From contig JAYWEL010000012.1 of NCBI GenBank assembly GCA_043779285.1, forward strand, positions 1 to 30,483: a DNA stretch of 30,483 nucleotides, written 5' to 3'. Below the pieces are notes generated by a model. The model ran no database searches. It was not told where the DNA came from and worked only from the letters and a program-made list of their open reading frames with translations. The stretch is from MGR-bin208 sp043779285. Lineage in GTDB: Bacteria; Bacteroidota; Bacteroidia; Chitinophagales; Chitinophagaceae. The position numbers and the translations under genes were made by a program. Positions 15,749-23,741 of the stretch are shown here, piece by piece. Each line of letters opens with the position of its first letter. The first letter of the stretch is position 1.

Positions 15749-17155
15749 ATGAATAAGATATTTTATAAAATTATCATCGCTTTTTTTGCAATTGCTATTT
15801 GCAACAATTTATATGCCCAGCCTGACTCATTTAAATTACCGGCATGTGAAAAATTTGTTTTGAAAAATGGATTGACTGTTTATTTAATGGAGCAACATGA
15901 GGTTCCTTTAATAAATGTATCCGTAATAGTTGCTGCAGGAGCCATTTATGACGGCGAAAAAAACGGATTGGCTTCATTAACTGCAAACGGATTGATGTAT
16001 GGAACCAGCAATTTCAGCAAACAAAAAATAGAAGAAGAATTGGATTTTATCGGTGCAAGTATCCTTACCGTAGCATCAAAAGAATCTTCTTCCTTGTCAG
16101 CTAAATTCGCCAGCAAGGATGCCGGCAAAGTTTTATCACTCATTAAAGAAGTGTTGCTTTATCCGGTTTTCAACAGTGTTGATTTCGAAAAAGAAAAGAA
16201 AAGAATTCTGGTAAATCTGGAACAGGCAAAAGAAAGTCCACGGAATGTGATTGGCAATTATTTCGACAAGATGTATTATGGCGATCACGTGTATGGTAAT
16301 CCGGTTTCAGGGGAAATTTCTACCGTATCATTATTAACCGTGGAAGATTTAAAATCTTTTTATACGGCCAACTATCTTCCAAATGGATCGGCAATTGCTA
16401 TTGTAGGCGATTTCAATAGTAAGGAAATGAAAGCCAGCATTTCGCAACTATTTGGGGTATGGGAAAAAGGAAAAAAACTAACTACTTCTATGGCAACTAA
16501 GGCAGTGAATAACCCAGTTACTGCAAAAGTATTATTGGTGAATAAAGATGATGCCCGTGAAACCACTTTTTACATTGGTGCTGCAGGTATTGAAAGAAAG
16601 AATCCGGATTTTGTAGCCATTGAAGTGGTGAATACAATATTGGGAGGACGATTTACATCCTGGTTGAATGATGAGCTGAGAGTAAATACAGGGCTGACTT
16701 ACGGGGCAAGAAGCAGTTTCACTTCATTGAAGAATGCGGGAACTTTTTATGTGTCTACTTTTACTGCCAATAAAAATACTGAAGCGGCCATTGACAAAGC
16801 TTTAGAAGTATTACAGAAACCACATCAACTCGGTATCGATGAAAAAACATTAACCTCTGCCAAAAATTATGTAAAAGGACAATTCCCTCCTCGTTATGAA
16901 ACTGCCGGTCAATTAGCCGGATTTCTGACTCAAATGTTCTGGTATGATTTTGATGAATCATTCATCAATAATTTCCAGAAAAACGTAGACAACCTGACCA
17001 CCGAAAAAGCAAAAGAAATTATTGCTAAATATTTTCCAAAAGACAAACTGCAATTTGTTTTGGTTGGTAAAAGTTCGGAGATAAAAAAGATTGCTGAGAA
17101 ATATGGACCTGTAACAGAAGTACAGATTAAGGAAGACATTAAAAAAGCATTTTAG
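15749..17155 (+). CDS. M16 family peptidase-like protein, non-catalytic partner subunit
   Basis: The 468-residue protein has a signal peptide (to about residue 24, LYAQ) and two M16-type domains. In place of the zinc motif it has LTANGLMYGT (near 70-80), so it cannot bind catalytic zinc. The C-terminal half keeps the substrate-side residues of M16B partners: GGRFTSWLNDELRVNTGLTYGARSSF contains the Arg/Tyr pair that helps catalysis in the partner's active site. A clear ribosome-binding site GGAGGA lies at 15736-15741, inside the end of the upstream gene. With the upstream gene it should form a heterodimeric periplasmic peptidase. A bidirectional terminator follows. Confidence 0.9.
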   Translation: MNKIFYKIIIAFFAIAICNNLYAQPDSFKLPACEKFVLKNGLTVYLMEQHEVPLINVSVIVAAGAIYDGEKNGLASLTANGLMYGTSNFSKQKIEEELDFIGASILTVASKESSSLSAKFASKDAGKVLSLIKEVLLYPVFNSVDFEKEKKRILVNLEQAKESPRNVIGNYFDKMYYGDHVYGNPVSGEISTVSLLTVEDLKSFYTANYLPNGSAIAIVGDFNSKEMKASISQLFGVWEKGKKLTTSMATKAVNNPVTAKVLLVNKDDARETTFYIGAAGIERKNPDFVAIEVVNTILGGRFTSWLNDELRVNTGLTYGARSSFTSLKNAGTFYVSTFTANKNTEAAIDKALEVLQKPHQLGIDEKTLTSAKNYVKGQFPPRYETAGQLAGFLTQMFWYDFDESFINNFQKNVDNLTTEKAKEIIAKYFPKDKLQFVLVGKSSEIKKIAEKYGPVTEVQIKEDIKKAF

Positions 17156-17162
17156 ATTTTAC

Positions 17163-17195
17163 AAAAAAAGATCGCCAATCAAGCGATCCTTTTTT
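17163..17195. terminator. Bidirectional rho-independent terminator
   Basis: The stem GATCGC (17170-17175) / GCGATC (17183-17188) has an A run before and a T run after, so it can stop transcription from both sides. It lies between the convergent M16 pair and the amidohydrolase gene. Confidence 0.85.
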
Positions 17196-17213
17196 CATTT
17201 CAGAATATTTGAA

Positions 17214-18794
17214 TTATTCAATCCCGGGTTGTTTCAATTTCCAGCCAGTTTTTGCTTTTTCTTCCTCCACCATTTTCTTAACATCTGCAAGCAATTGTTT
17301 GGCATCATATACAATGCCGTCTTTAATGGTATACTTGACCCCTCCTACTCTTTTCACTTTATTATCGGTATCCAAACGGATAGCTCCAGTACCATAAAGC
17401 ACTTGCAAATTTTCCAAAGGATTTTCATCCACAATGACCATATCGGCCAACTTTCCGATTTCAATGGTACCCAGATCTTTTTCCGCACCCAACGCTTGTG
17501 CAGCATGTAAGGTTGCAGAACGTATTACTTCCAGTGGATGAAACCCGGCTTCACGCAATAATTCCAGTTCACGGACAAACCCAAATCCGTACAACTGATA
17601 AATAAATCCATTATCACTACCGGCAGTTACTCTTCCTCCACGGTTCTTATATTCATTGATAAAGGCCATCCATAGCCGATAATTTTCTTTCCATTGTACT
17701 TCCTGTTCTGTTCCCCAATTAAACCAATACGATCCGTGTGAATCACGGCTAGGTTCATAAAATTTCCACAAAGAAGGCAAAGTATAATCTTCATGCCACT
17801 CGGCTCTACGGGCTCTTTGTAAGTCACGGTTGGCTTCATATATATTAAATGTGGGATCGAGCGTAAAATCCAGGCTCAGCAATTCATTCATTACTTTATT
17901 CCAATGCTCGCTAAATGGAGGAGCTGCTTGTTTCCACAGTTTACCCGCTTCTTCAAACCGGTTTTGTTCATTGGAGTAATTATAATTTAATGGATAGTCC
18001 TGTATCGTTTTGTTGGTGAATAATGCTTCCGGCAATCCATACCAATGCTCCATCGATGTTAGTCCGGCTTTCGCAGAATTCAACACATTCCATCGGGCCA
18101 CATCCATCTGTGCATGGTGCATACAGGATCTTAATCCCAATTTTTTATTTTCCCTCAATGCAGCTTCCATAATATCGGGAGCAGCACCGAAAAACTTAAT
18201 ACCATCGGCACCCTTTTTTGCATTTTCATGAACCCATTCAACAGCCTGTTCCGGAGTGCTGATGGGTTGTTTGGAGCCGGCACCAAAAGCTGTATACGCA
18301 TAAATTCGGGGGGCCGTAATTTTATTTTCTGCACTGAGTCTTTTTTCATCCAGTGTCCAGTCGAGCCCATTTCCGGCTGAAGGGTCACGTATGGTTGTTA
18401 TACCATGTGCCATCCAAAGTTTGAAAACATATTCGGCTGGTGTTCCCTGGCCTTTACCACCAATATGTCCGTGCATGTCTATCAACCCCGGCAATAAAAA
18501 TTTCCCTTCGCATAGCAGTTCTTTTCCTCCTTCCTTTAATTTGGGCCTGCTGTTTTCATTGATGGGCATGCCGGCATTTCCAACATTGGCAATCTGAACA
18601 ATCCGGTTTTTTTCAACTACAATATCAACTGGTCCGATAGGTGGAGCCCCGTTCCCATTGATTAATGTTACGCCACGAATAATTAGTTGTGTATATTGCC
18701 CGTCGCCTTCTTTTTTCTCCGGAGCTTTCACTATCTGTCCGAAACAGCATTGGATTAAAAAGACTAAAGCAACAAATAGAAATGTTTTTCTCAT
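17214..18794 (-). CDS. Secreted amidohydrolase-superfamily protein (imidazolonepropionase/prolidase-like)
   Basis: The 526-residue protein has a signal peptide (to about residue 19, CCFGQ). The composite beta domain (about 35-100) leads to the metal motif LIDMHGH (His108, His110). Further metal-ligand candidates are Lys200 in DGIKFFG, His226 or His227 in CMHHAQ, His250 in SMEHWYG and Asp394 in TAGSDNGF. The end AAQALGAEKDLGTIEIGKLADMV is typical of COG1228-type amidohydrolases. It is likely a binuclear metal hydrolase acting in the periplasm, perhaps on a peptide or cyclic amide; the substrate cannot be read from the sequence. It stands alone, divergent from rlmH. Confidence 0.85.
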   Translation of the reverse strand: MRKTFLFVALVFLIQCCFGQIVKAPEKKEGDGQYTQLIIRGVTLINGNGAPPIGPVDIVVEKNRIVQIANVGNAGMPINENSRPKLKEGGKELLCEGKFLLPGLIDMHGHIGGKGQGTPAEYVFKLWMAHGITTIRDPSAGNGLDWTLDEKRLSAENKITAPRIYAYTAFGAGSKQPISTPEQAVEWVHENAKKGADGIKFFGAAPDIMEAALRENKKLGLRSCMHHAQMDVARWNVLNSAKAGLTSMEHWYGLPEALFTNKTIQDYPLNYNYSNEQNRFEEAGKLWKQAAPPFSEHWNKVMNELLSLDFTLDPTFNIYEANRDLQRARRAEWHEDYTLPSLWKFYEPSRDSHGSYWFNWGTEQEVQWKENYRLWMAFINEYKNRGGRVTAGSDNGFIYQLYGFGFVRELELLREAGFHPLEVIRSATLHAAQALGAEKDLGTIEIGKLADMVIVDENPLENLQVLYGTGAIRLDTDNKVKRVGGVKYTIKDGIVYDAKQLLADVKKMVEEEKAKTGWKLKQPGIE

Positions 18795-18847
18795 AATAAT
18801 TTAGTTAGCAGGATGGAAATTACAAATAAATCAATCAGTTTTATGCC

Positions 18848-19321
18848 ATGAAGATTAATCTTTGGTCGGTGGGTAAAAATAATGAGCTGTATGTAAAAAC
18901 AGGTATCGATGAATTCACTCAACGAATTGCCAAATATTATCCGGTTGAATGGAAGATTATCCCGGTTCCAAAAAATGCCGGATCGTTGTCTGAAACTGAT
19001 TTGAAAAAGAAAGAAGCCGAATACATTTTAAACTATTTGCAGAAAGAAGATTATTTGATTTTACTCGATGAAAAAGGAAAAAACTTTTCTTCAGAAACAT
19101 TAGCTGCTTTTTTACAAAAAAGGGCTAATGAAAGTAACAAAAATCTTGTATTCCTGATTGGTGGTGCATACGGAGTGGATGAAACCGTTTTACAAAGAGC
19201 AAACCACACATGGAGTATATCACATTTAGTTTTCCCTCATCAATTAGTTCGCCTTATTTTAGCCGAACAGATTTATCGTGCCTGTACCATCAACAGAAAT
19301 GAAAAATATCATCACAAATAA
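18848..19321 (+). CDS. rlmH: 23S rRNA (pseudouridine1915-N3)-methyltransferase RlmH
   Basis: The 157-residue protein has the normal length and motifs of RlmH: LLDEKGK (72-78), the SAM-binding trefoil-knot loop FLIGGAYG (102-109), SHLVFPHQLVRLILAEQIYRA (from about 125) and the C-terminal YHHK. It acts as a dimer on helix 69 of 23S rRNA in assembled ribosomes. It is 29 bases upstream of the rhomboid gene, so the two are probably co-transcribed. Confidence 0.96.
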   Translation: MKINLWSVGKNNELYVKTGIDEFTQRIAKYYPVEWKIIPVPKNAGSLSETDLKKKEAEYILNYLQKEDYLILLDEKGKNFSSETLAAFLQKRANESNKNLVFLIGGAYGVDETVLQRANHTWSISHLVFPHQLVRLILAEQIYRACTINRNEKYHHK

Positions 19322-19350
19322 ATGATTGATCTTTACTTCAATTAAATAAT

Positions 19351-19998
19351 ATGAATTTATCCATTACACTGATCATTATCATTCTTACCTGTATAGTTTC
19401 CATTAATGGATTCAGTAACCGAAAAATTATCCATGAACTGATTTTCTATCCGCCTGCAATAACGGAAAACAATCAATGGTATCGTTTCTTTACCTGTGGA
19501 TTTATCCATGCCGATTATGCCCACCTGGCATTTAATATGTATGCATTATACCTCTTTGGAAGCAGTGTAGAAAATGCATTTATTACCATTTTTGAACCCT
19601 ATGGCAAGATCCTTTATATTGCATTATATGTTTCGGCTTTGTTGGTTTCCTTATTACCAACCTTCAATAAACATAAGGAAGATTCGAATTACCGTAGCCT
19701 GGGAGCATCCGGAGCAGTATCTGCTGTTGTATTTGCTTATATCCTTTTATTTCCCTTGCAGAAATTGGGAATCATTTTCCTGCCTTTCTTTATTCCGGGT
19801 TTTATTTTTGGTTTGTTATACCTGGTAATTTCTTCGTTTATGGGTAAAAAAGGGGTAGACAATATTAACCATTCGGCACATATTTGGGGTGGTATTTATG
19901 GATTTGTATATTTGATTGTGCTATCCGATATTATTTCTGATTTTCCAGTATTGCCAAAATTCATCAGCGAGGTGACGGGTTATTTAAACAGTCTTTAA
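19351..19998 (+). CDS. Rhomboid-family intramembrane serine protease
   Basis: The 215-residue protein has about six membrane segments. Motifs of rhomboids are present: HADYAHLAFNM (His58 and Asn62 in the second helix), GASG with nucleophile Ser120, and NHSAHIWGG with catalytic His177. It cleaves membrane proteins within the bilayer; the substrate is unknown. Its last 15 bases overlap the end of tilS on the opposite strand. Confidence 0.92.
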   Translation: MNLSITLIIIILTCIVSINGFSNRKIIHELIFYPPAITENNQWYRFFTCGFIHADYAHLAFNMYALYLFGSSVENAFITIFEPYGKILYIALYVSALLVSLLPTFNKHKEDSNYRSLGASGAVSAVVFAYILLFPLQKLGIIFLPFFIPGFIFGLLYLVISSFMGKKGVDNINHSAHIWGGIYGFVYLIVLSDIISDFPVLPKFISEVTGYLNSL

Positions 19999-21309
19999 TG
20001 ATAGGCTTAATATATGACGGGATGTATCAATGATTTTAAATCGATTGTCAATCCGCATACCAATTATCCAAACTATTTTTTTATTCATTTCCAAAATCCA
20101 GACATTTTCTTTTTCGGTTTTAGACAATTTTTGATCTATCAAAAATCGGGAAATTTTTTTCTTTTTGGACATACCCAATGGGTAAAAATAATCGCCTTGT
20201 TTCCACCTGCGAAGCAGCAAAGGAAATTTAATTTTATCGGCATCAATAGTTGCATGTAATTGATCTGTATTAATTTTATAACCTTCGGCATTAACCGTTT
20301 TCAAAAACAGATGTCCCAGGGCAAACTCAATATTATTATCATCCTTTTCAATGATGATGGTAGAAGAATCTGCAGATTGATTCTCCGCAATAATAAGCCA
20401 GTTACGGTTTTTAATGATCTGATGTGATTTTGATTTTACATATTTACCGGTTTCAGATTCCAACAAGTCCATCACTTCATTGGTTTGATTTACCGTAAAA
20501 CCAAAGTCTTTTATTATCTCGTATAACACACTTTGCAATGGCCAAGTTTTTTTCAATTTCAATACTGGAATATGAATTTCATTTCCTTTTAATTCCAACA
20601 GTTTCATTTTATGCTGGTCGATGGATTGTTTATACAATTGTTCTATTTCACGGAAACGAATAATATTATCAGCCAGATTAGATGCAGCTTCGGGAAATAC
20701 ACTTTCTACCAATGGAATGATTTGATGCCGGAAATAGTTTCGACTGTATTTATCTGAATCATTGCTGCTGTCTTCAATCCAGTTAAGCTCCTGCTTTTTT
20801 GCATAAGCCAATAATTCTTCTTTTTTAGCAAAAAGCAATGGACGGATAACCTGTTTATTTTGGGGCAATATGCCTCTCAAACCACCAACCCCCGTGCCTT
20901 TGAAGAAATTCATCAACAGTGTTTCAATATTATCATCGAGATGATGTGCCGTTAGAATATATCTGGCCACATCCAATTCATGAAACCATTGATACCGCAA
21001 ATCTCTTGCCGCCACCTGAATGGATATTTTATTTTCCATGGCATAAATTTCCGTCTCAAAATCTTTTACATAAAAATCAACAGACAAACTTTCAGCCAAC
21101 TCTTTTACAAATAATTTATCCCGTTCGCTTTCTTCACCTCTCAATTTAAAATTGCAATGAGCTATGGAAAAATTGAATCCGGATTGTTTACAAAGATGAC
21201 AAAGAACAACCGAATCCACTCCACCGCTTATGGCAAGAAGCAACTTGTCTTTTGGATGAAAAAGATTTTCTTTTTGAATGTATGCGTTGAATTGTAAAAC
21301 TAAATCCAT
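19984..21309 (-). CDS. tilS: tRNA(Ile)-lysidine synthase TilS
   Basis: The 441-residue protein carries the PP-loop motif LAISGGVDS (26-33) near the N-terminus, the family block HHLDDNIETLLMNFFKGTGVGGLRGI, the DSSN motif in the ATPase domain (IEDSSNDSDKYSRNYFRHQIIP) and a C-terminal TilS domain (from about 360, RRWKQGDYFYPLGM). It makes lysidine at the wobble base of tRNA-Ile(CAU), so the tRNA reads AUA; the gene is essential in most bacteria. The 3' end overlaps the rhomboid gene on the other strand by 15 bases. The TPR gene lies upstream on the same strand with a 53-base gap. Confidence 0.95.
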   Translation of the reverse strand: MDLVLQFNAYIQKENLFHPKDKLLLAISGGVDSVVLCHLCKQSGFNFSIAHCNFKLRGEESERDKLFVKELAESLSVDFYVKDFETEIYAMENKISIQVAARDLRYQWFHELDVARYILTAHHLDDNIETLLMNFFKGTGVGGLRGILPQNKQVIRPLLFAKKEELLAYAKKQELNWIEDSSNDSDKYSRNYFRHQIIPLVESVFPEAASNLADNIIRFREIEQLYKQSIDQHKMKLLELKGNEIHIPVLKLKKTWPLQSVLYEIIKDFGFTVNQTNEVMDLLESETGKYVKSKSHQIIKNRNWLIIAENQSADSSTIIIEKDDNNIEFALGHLFLKTVNAEGYKINTDQLHATIDADKIKFPLLLRRWKQGDYFYPLGMSKKKKISRFLIDQKLSKTEKENVWILEMNKKIVWIIGMRIDNRFKIIDTSRHILSLSLKTV

Positions 21310-21362
21310 GTTTATTTAAATAACAAAATGATGTTGATCGAATTTATCAATGGGTGTAAAAT

Positions 21363-21674
21363 TTAAAAAGTCAATTCTTCATACGCACTACGCAATTCGC
21401 CAAAAGCATGCATATCATTTATTTTTTTAGCTTCTTCCATTCCTTTTTCATATGTTTCTATGGCTTTTTCCGTCTCACCATGTCGCTCTAAAAGTTTTGC
21501 CAGATGGTAATAAGAACCAACATATCCCGGATTTTTTGTTAAAATATTTTCAAAAAATTCTTTCCCTTTTATATCATCCCCCAGTTTGATATACTCCAAT
21601 GCCAGTGCATGTTTTATGAAATTATCATCAGGACTTGTTTGTAAAAATTCTTTCAATTTTTCTATTCTTTCCAC
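21363..21674 (-). CDS. Small cytoplasmic TPR-repeat protein
   Basis: The 103-residue protein starts with GTG (21674-21672) and has no signal peptide. It contains about two TPR-like helix pairs: DNFIKHALALEYIKLGDDIKG and YVGSYYHLAKLLERHGETEK followed by AIETYEKGMEEA. TPR proteins mediate protein contacts; no specific role can be deduced. It shares the strand of tilS and may be co-transcribed with it. Confidence 0.8.
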   Translation of the reverse strand: MERIEKLKEFLQTSPDDNFIKHALALEYIKLGDDIKGKEFFENILTKNPGYVGSYYHLAKLLERHGETEKAIETYEKGMEEAKKINDMHAFGELRSAYEELTF

Positions 21675-21725
21675 GACTTATAAAAAATTTAAATTCTTTG
21701 TTAATTATAATATACTCTTATCGCT

Positions 21726-21733
21726 TATCTTTG
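21726..21733 (+). promoter_or_regulatory. Predicted -7 element of the etfBA promoter
   Basis: TATCTTTG matches TAnnTTTG exactly and lies 49 bases before the etfB ATG. A TTTG at 21697-21700 is the nearest -33 candidate but the 25-base spacer is longer than usual. Prediction only. Confidence 0.4.
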
Positions 21734-21782
21734 TGTTAGTTGCATAAACAACTTTTATTTTTTCACGGCAAAACTACTTTCG

Positions 21783-22553
21783 ATGAAAATTCTGGTTTGT
21801 ATCAGTAAAACGCCGGATACCACGGCAAAAATAGCTTTCACCGACAACAACACGAAATTCGTAACAGATGGCGTACAATGGATCATCAATCCGTATGACG
21901 AATGGTATGCATTGGTTAGAGCGATAGAATTAAAAGAAACTGATGCCCGCCTGAATGACGGAGTCGGGCAGGCTTCGATAGTTATTCATTTAGTAACAGT
22001 TGGCACATCTGATGCTGATCCTATTATACGTAAATCATTGGCTTTAGGTGGCGATGAGGCGATCCGGGTAAATGCAGATAGCCAAGATAGTTATTATATA
22101 GCTGCTCAGATTGCCGAAGTCGCTAAAAAAGGAACATATGACTTGATCTTAACCGGAAAAGAAACCATTGATTTTAATGGATCATCTATTGGAGGCATGG
22201 TCTCTGAAATGTTGGACCTTCCTTATATTTCACTGGCTACAAAACTCGATCTTGCCGGAAATAAAGCAACGATTACCCGAGAGATAGATGCTGGTGAAGA
22301 AGTTTGTGAAGTTGATTTACCTCTTTTAATAAGTTGTCAAAAAGGAATGGCAGAACCACGTATACCCAACATGCGTGGCATTATGGCTGCTCGTACCAAA
22401 CCTTTACTTGTTGTAGAACCCATAGCAGTAGATGCGCTTACAACTGTATCTGCATTTGAATTACCAGCAGCAAAAGCGGGTGTAAAACTAGTTGATCCGG
22501 ATAATGTGGAAGAATTGGTTCGTTTATTAAAAGAAGAAGCAAAAGCCATTTAA
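21783..22553 (+). CDS. etfB: Electron transfer flavoprotein beta subunit, with a 9-codon palindromic insert
   Basis: The 256-residue protein opens MKILVCISKTPDTTAKI and carries the EtfB core: INPYDEWYALVRAIELKE, GGDEAIRV, DLILTGKETIDFNGSSIGGMVSEML and QKGMAEPRIPNMRGIMAAR. It forms a heterodimer with EtfA that passes electrons from acyl-CoA dehydrogenases and other flavoproteins to the quinone pool; EtfB binds AMP. Residues 55-63 (ARLNDGVGQ) do not fit the family and are encoded by a very GC-rich palindromic element at 21945-21971. Without them the length is 247, close to the usual size. The insert falls in a variable region before the strand SIVIHLVTVG, so the protein is probably functional. 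etfA follows after 27 bases. Confidence 0.95.
   Translation: MKILVCISKTPDTTAKIAFTDNNTKFVTDGVQWIINPYDEWYALVRAIELKETDARLNDGVGQASIVIHLVTVGTSDADPIIRKSLALGGDEAIRVNADSQDSYYIAAQIAEVAKKGTYDLILTGKETIDFNGSSIGGMVSEMLDLPYISLATKLDLAGNKATITREIDAGEEVCEVDLPLLISCQKGMAEPRIPNMRGIMAARTKPLLVVEPIAVDALTTVSAFELPAAKAGVKLVDPDNVEELVRLLKEEAKAI
21945..21971 (+). repeat. 27-bp GC-rich palindromic element, in frame inside etfB
   Basis: It begins GCCCGCCTGAATGACGG and ends AGTCGGGCAG, with arms GCCCG and CGGGC, and the copy continues with GC that can be assigned to either side. It adds exactly nine codons. It is preceded by AT, as are the other two inserts in this window. It is closely related to the 23-bp element in the IS4 transposase (12786-12808, minus strand). 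Confidence 0.8.
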
Positions 22554-22580
22554 TCATTTTAGCATTTCAAAATTTAGCAT

Positions 22581-23597
22581 ATGTCAGTTTTAATATTTAT
22601 AGCACAAGCCGATGGTCACGTAAAAAAATCTTCATTAGAAGCTTTGACCTACGGTGCAAAGATTGCTGAACAATTAGGGACAACTGCAGAAGGTATTATT
22701 TTGGGCAGTGTAACGGATGAGCTTGCCAGCCTGGGAAAATATGCTGTAAAAAAAATTCACCATGTAAATAATCCGGATTTAGATAAACTGAATGCACAGG
22801 CTTATACAAAAGCCATTGCACAGGTTGCAGAAGCAATCGGGGCACAGGTAATCGTATTTTCAAATAATATAGATGGCAAGGCTATTGCGCCAGGATTATC
22901 GGTAAAAATGAAGGCTGGTTTAGTTTCCGGAGCTGTTTCTTTACCGGACATAAGCAATGCCCGCCCGCCCGCCCGTGCCGGTACGGACGGGGATGATCCG
23001 GTCGGACGGGGTTTTATTGTAAAAAAATCAGTTTTCTCCGGAAAAGCATTTGCGAATGTGGCAATCAACACAGCAGTAAAAATCATTTCTTTAAATCCAA
23101 ATGCATATCAAACCATTGAAACAGGAGGAATAGCTGAAATTAATACCATCGATTTTGTGATGGAACCTTCAAAAATTAAGGTGATTGCTACAAATGTTGT
23201 GAGCGGTGAAATATTATTGACTGATGCAGATATTGTTGTAAGTGCCGGACGTGGATTGAAAGGACCTGAAAACTGGGCAATGGTTGAAGAGTTGGCAAAA
23301 CTTTTAGGTGCTGCCACCGCTTGTAGTCGTCCGGTAGCAGATGCACACTGGAGGCCACATAACGAACACGTTGGACAAACAGGCATTGCCATTGCACCGA
23401 ACTTATATATAGCCATCGGAATTTCCGGAGCGATACAACATCTTGCAGGTGTAAACCGAAGCAAAGTAATTGTGGTTATAAATAAAGATCCGGAAGCACC
23501 ATTTTTTAAAGCAGCAGATTATGGCATTGTTGGTGATGCTTTTGAGGTTGTTCCAAAATTCATTGTCGCACTCAAAAAATTGAAAGGAGTTGCTTAA
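22581..23597 (+). CDS. etfA: Electron transfer flavoprotein alpha subunit, with a 17-codon palindromic insert
   Basis: The 338-residue protein has the EtfA N-terminal domain (1-190) and the C-terminal FAD-binding domain with the signature VSAGRGLKGPENWAMVEELAKLLGAA, ACSRPVADAHWRPHNEHVGQTG and the closing NKDPEAPFFKAADYGIVGDAFEVVP. It binds FAD and pairs with EtfB. Residues 127-143 (ARPPARAGTDGDDPVGR) interrupt the conserved stretch between SLPDISN and GFIVKKSVFSGKAFANV and are encoded by a GC-rich palindromic insert at 22959-23009. Without it the length is 321, normal for Bacteroidota. The loop is rich in Pro, Gly and charged residues, so it is likely exposed and tolerated. A strong terminator follows. 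Confidence 0.95.
   Translation: MSVLIFIAQADGHVKKSSLEALTYGAKIAEQLGTTAEGIILGSVTDELASLGKYAVKKIHHVNNPDLDKLNAQAYTKAIAQVAEAIGAQVIVFSNNIDGKAIAPGLSVKMKAGLVSGAVSLPDISNARPPARAGTDGDDPVGRGFIVKKSVFSGKAFANVAINTAVKIISLNPNAYQTIETGGIAEINTIDFVMEPSKIKVIATNVVSGEILLTDADIVVSAGRGLKGPENWAMVEELAKLLGAATACSRPVADAHWRPHNEHVGQTGIAIAPNLYIAIGISGAIQHLAGVNRSKVIVVINKDPEAPFFKAADYGIVGDAFEVVPKFIVALKKLKGVA
22959..23009 (+). repeat. 51-bp GC-rich palindromic element, in frame inside etfA
   Basis: It begins GCCCGCCCGCCCGTGCCGG and ends GATCCGGTCGGACGG; CCCGTGCCGGTACGGACGGG contains an inner imperfect palindrome and the second half repeats the CGGxCGGACGGG pattern. It adds exactly 17 codons to etfA. Like the other two, it starts with GCCCGCC after AT. 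It differs in length and inner sequence and so is a separate subfamily or an expanded copy. Confidence 0.75.
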
Positions 23598-23620
23598 ATA
23601 GTATACACAATTTTATTAAA

Positions 23621-23652
23621 AACCATGTGCCTGAGACACATGGTTTTTTTTA
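23621..23652 (+). terminator. Rho-independent terminator after etfBA
   Basis: The arms AACCATGTG (23621-23629) and CACATGGTT (23637-23645) with a 7-base loop are followed by a run of T. It ends the etfBA transcript; the A run in front allows weak activity on the other strand, where no gene needs it. Confidence 0.9.
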
Positions 23653-23741
23653 TACCCAGAAAATTAATAGCTTTTATATGAAAGCCTTAATTTCGTAAAG
23701 AATATACAGTCAAGCATCTTAACTAAGACGAACTATTTAGC

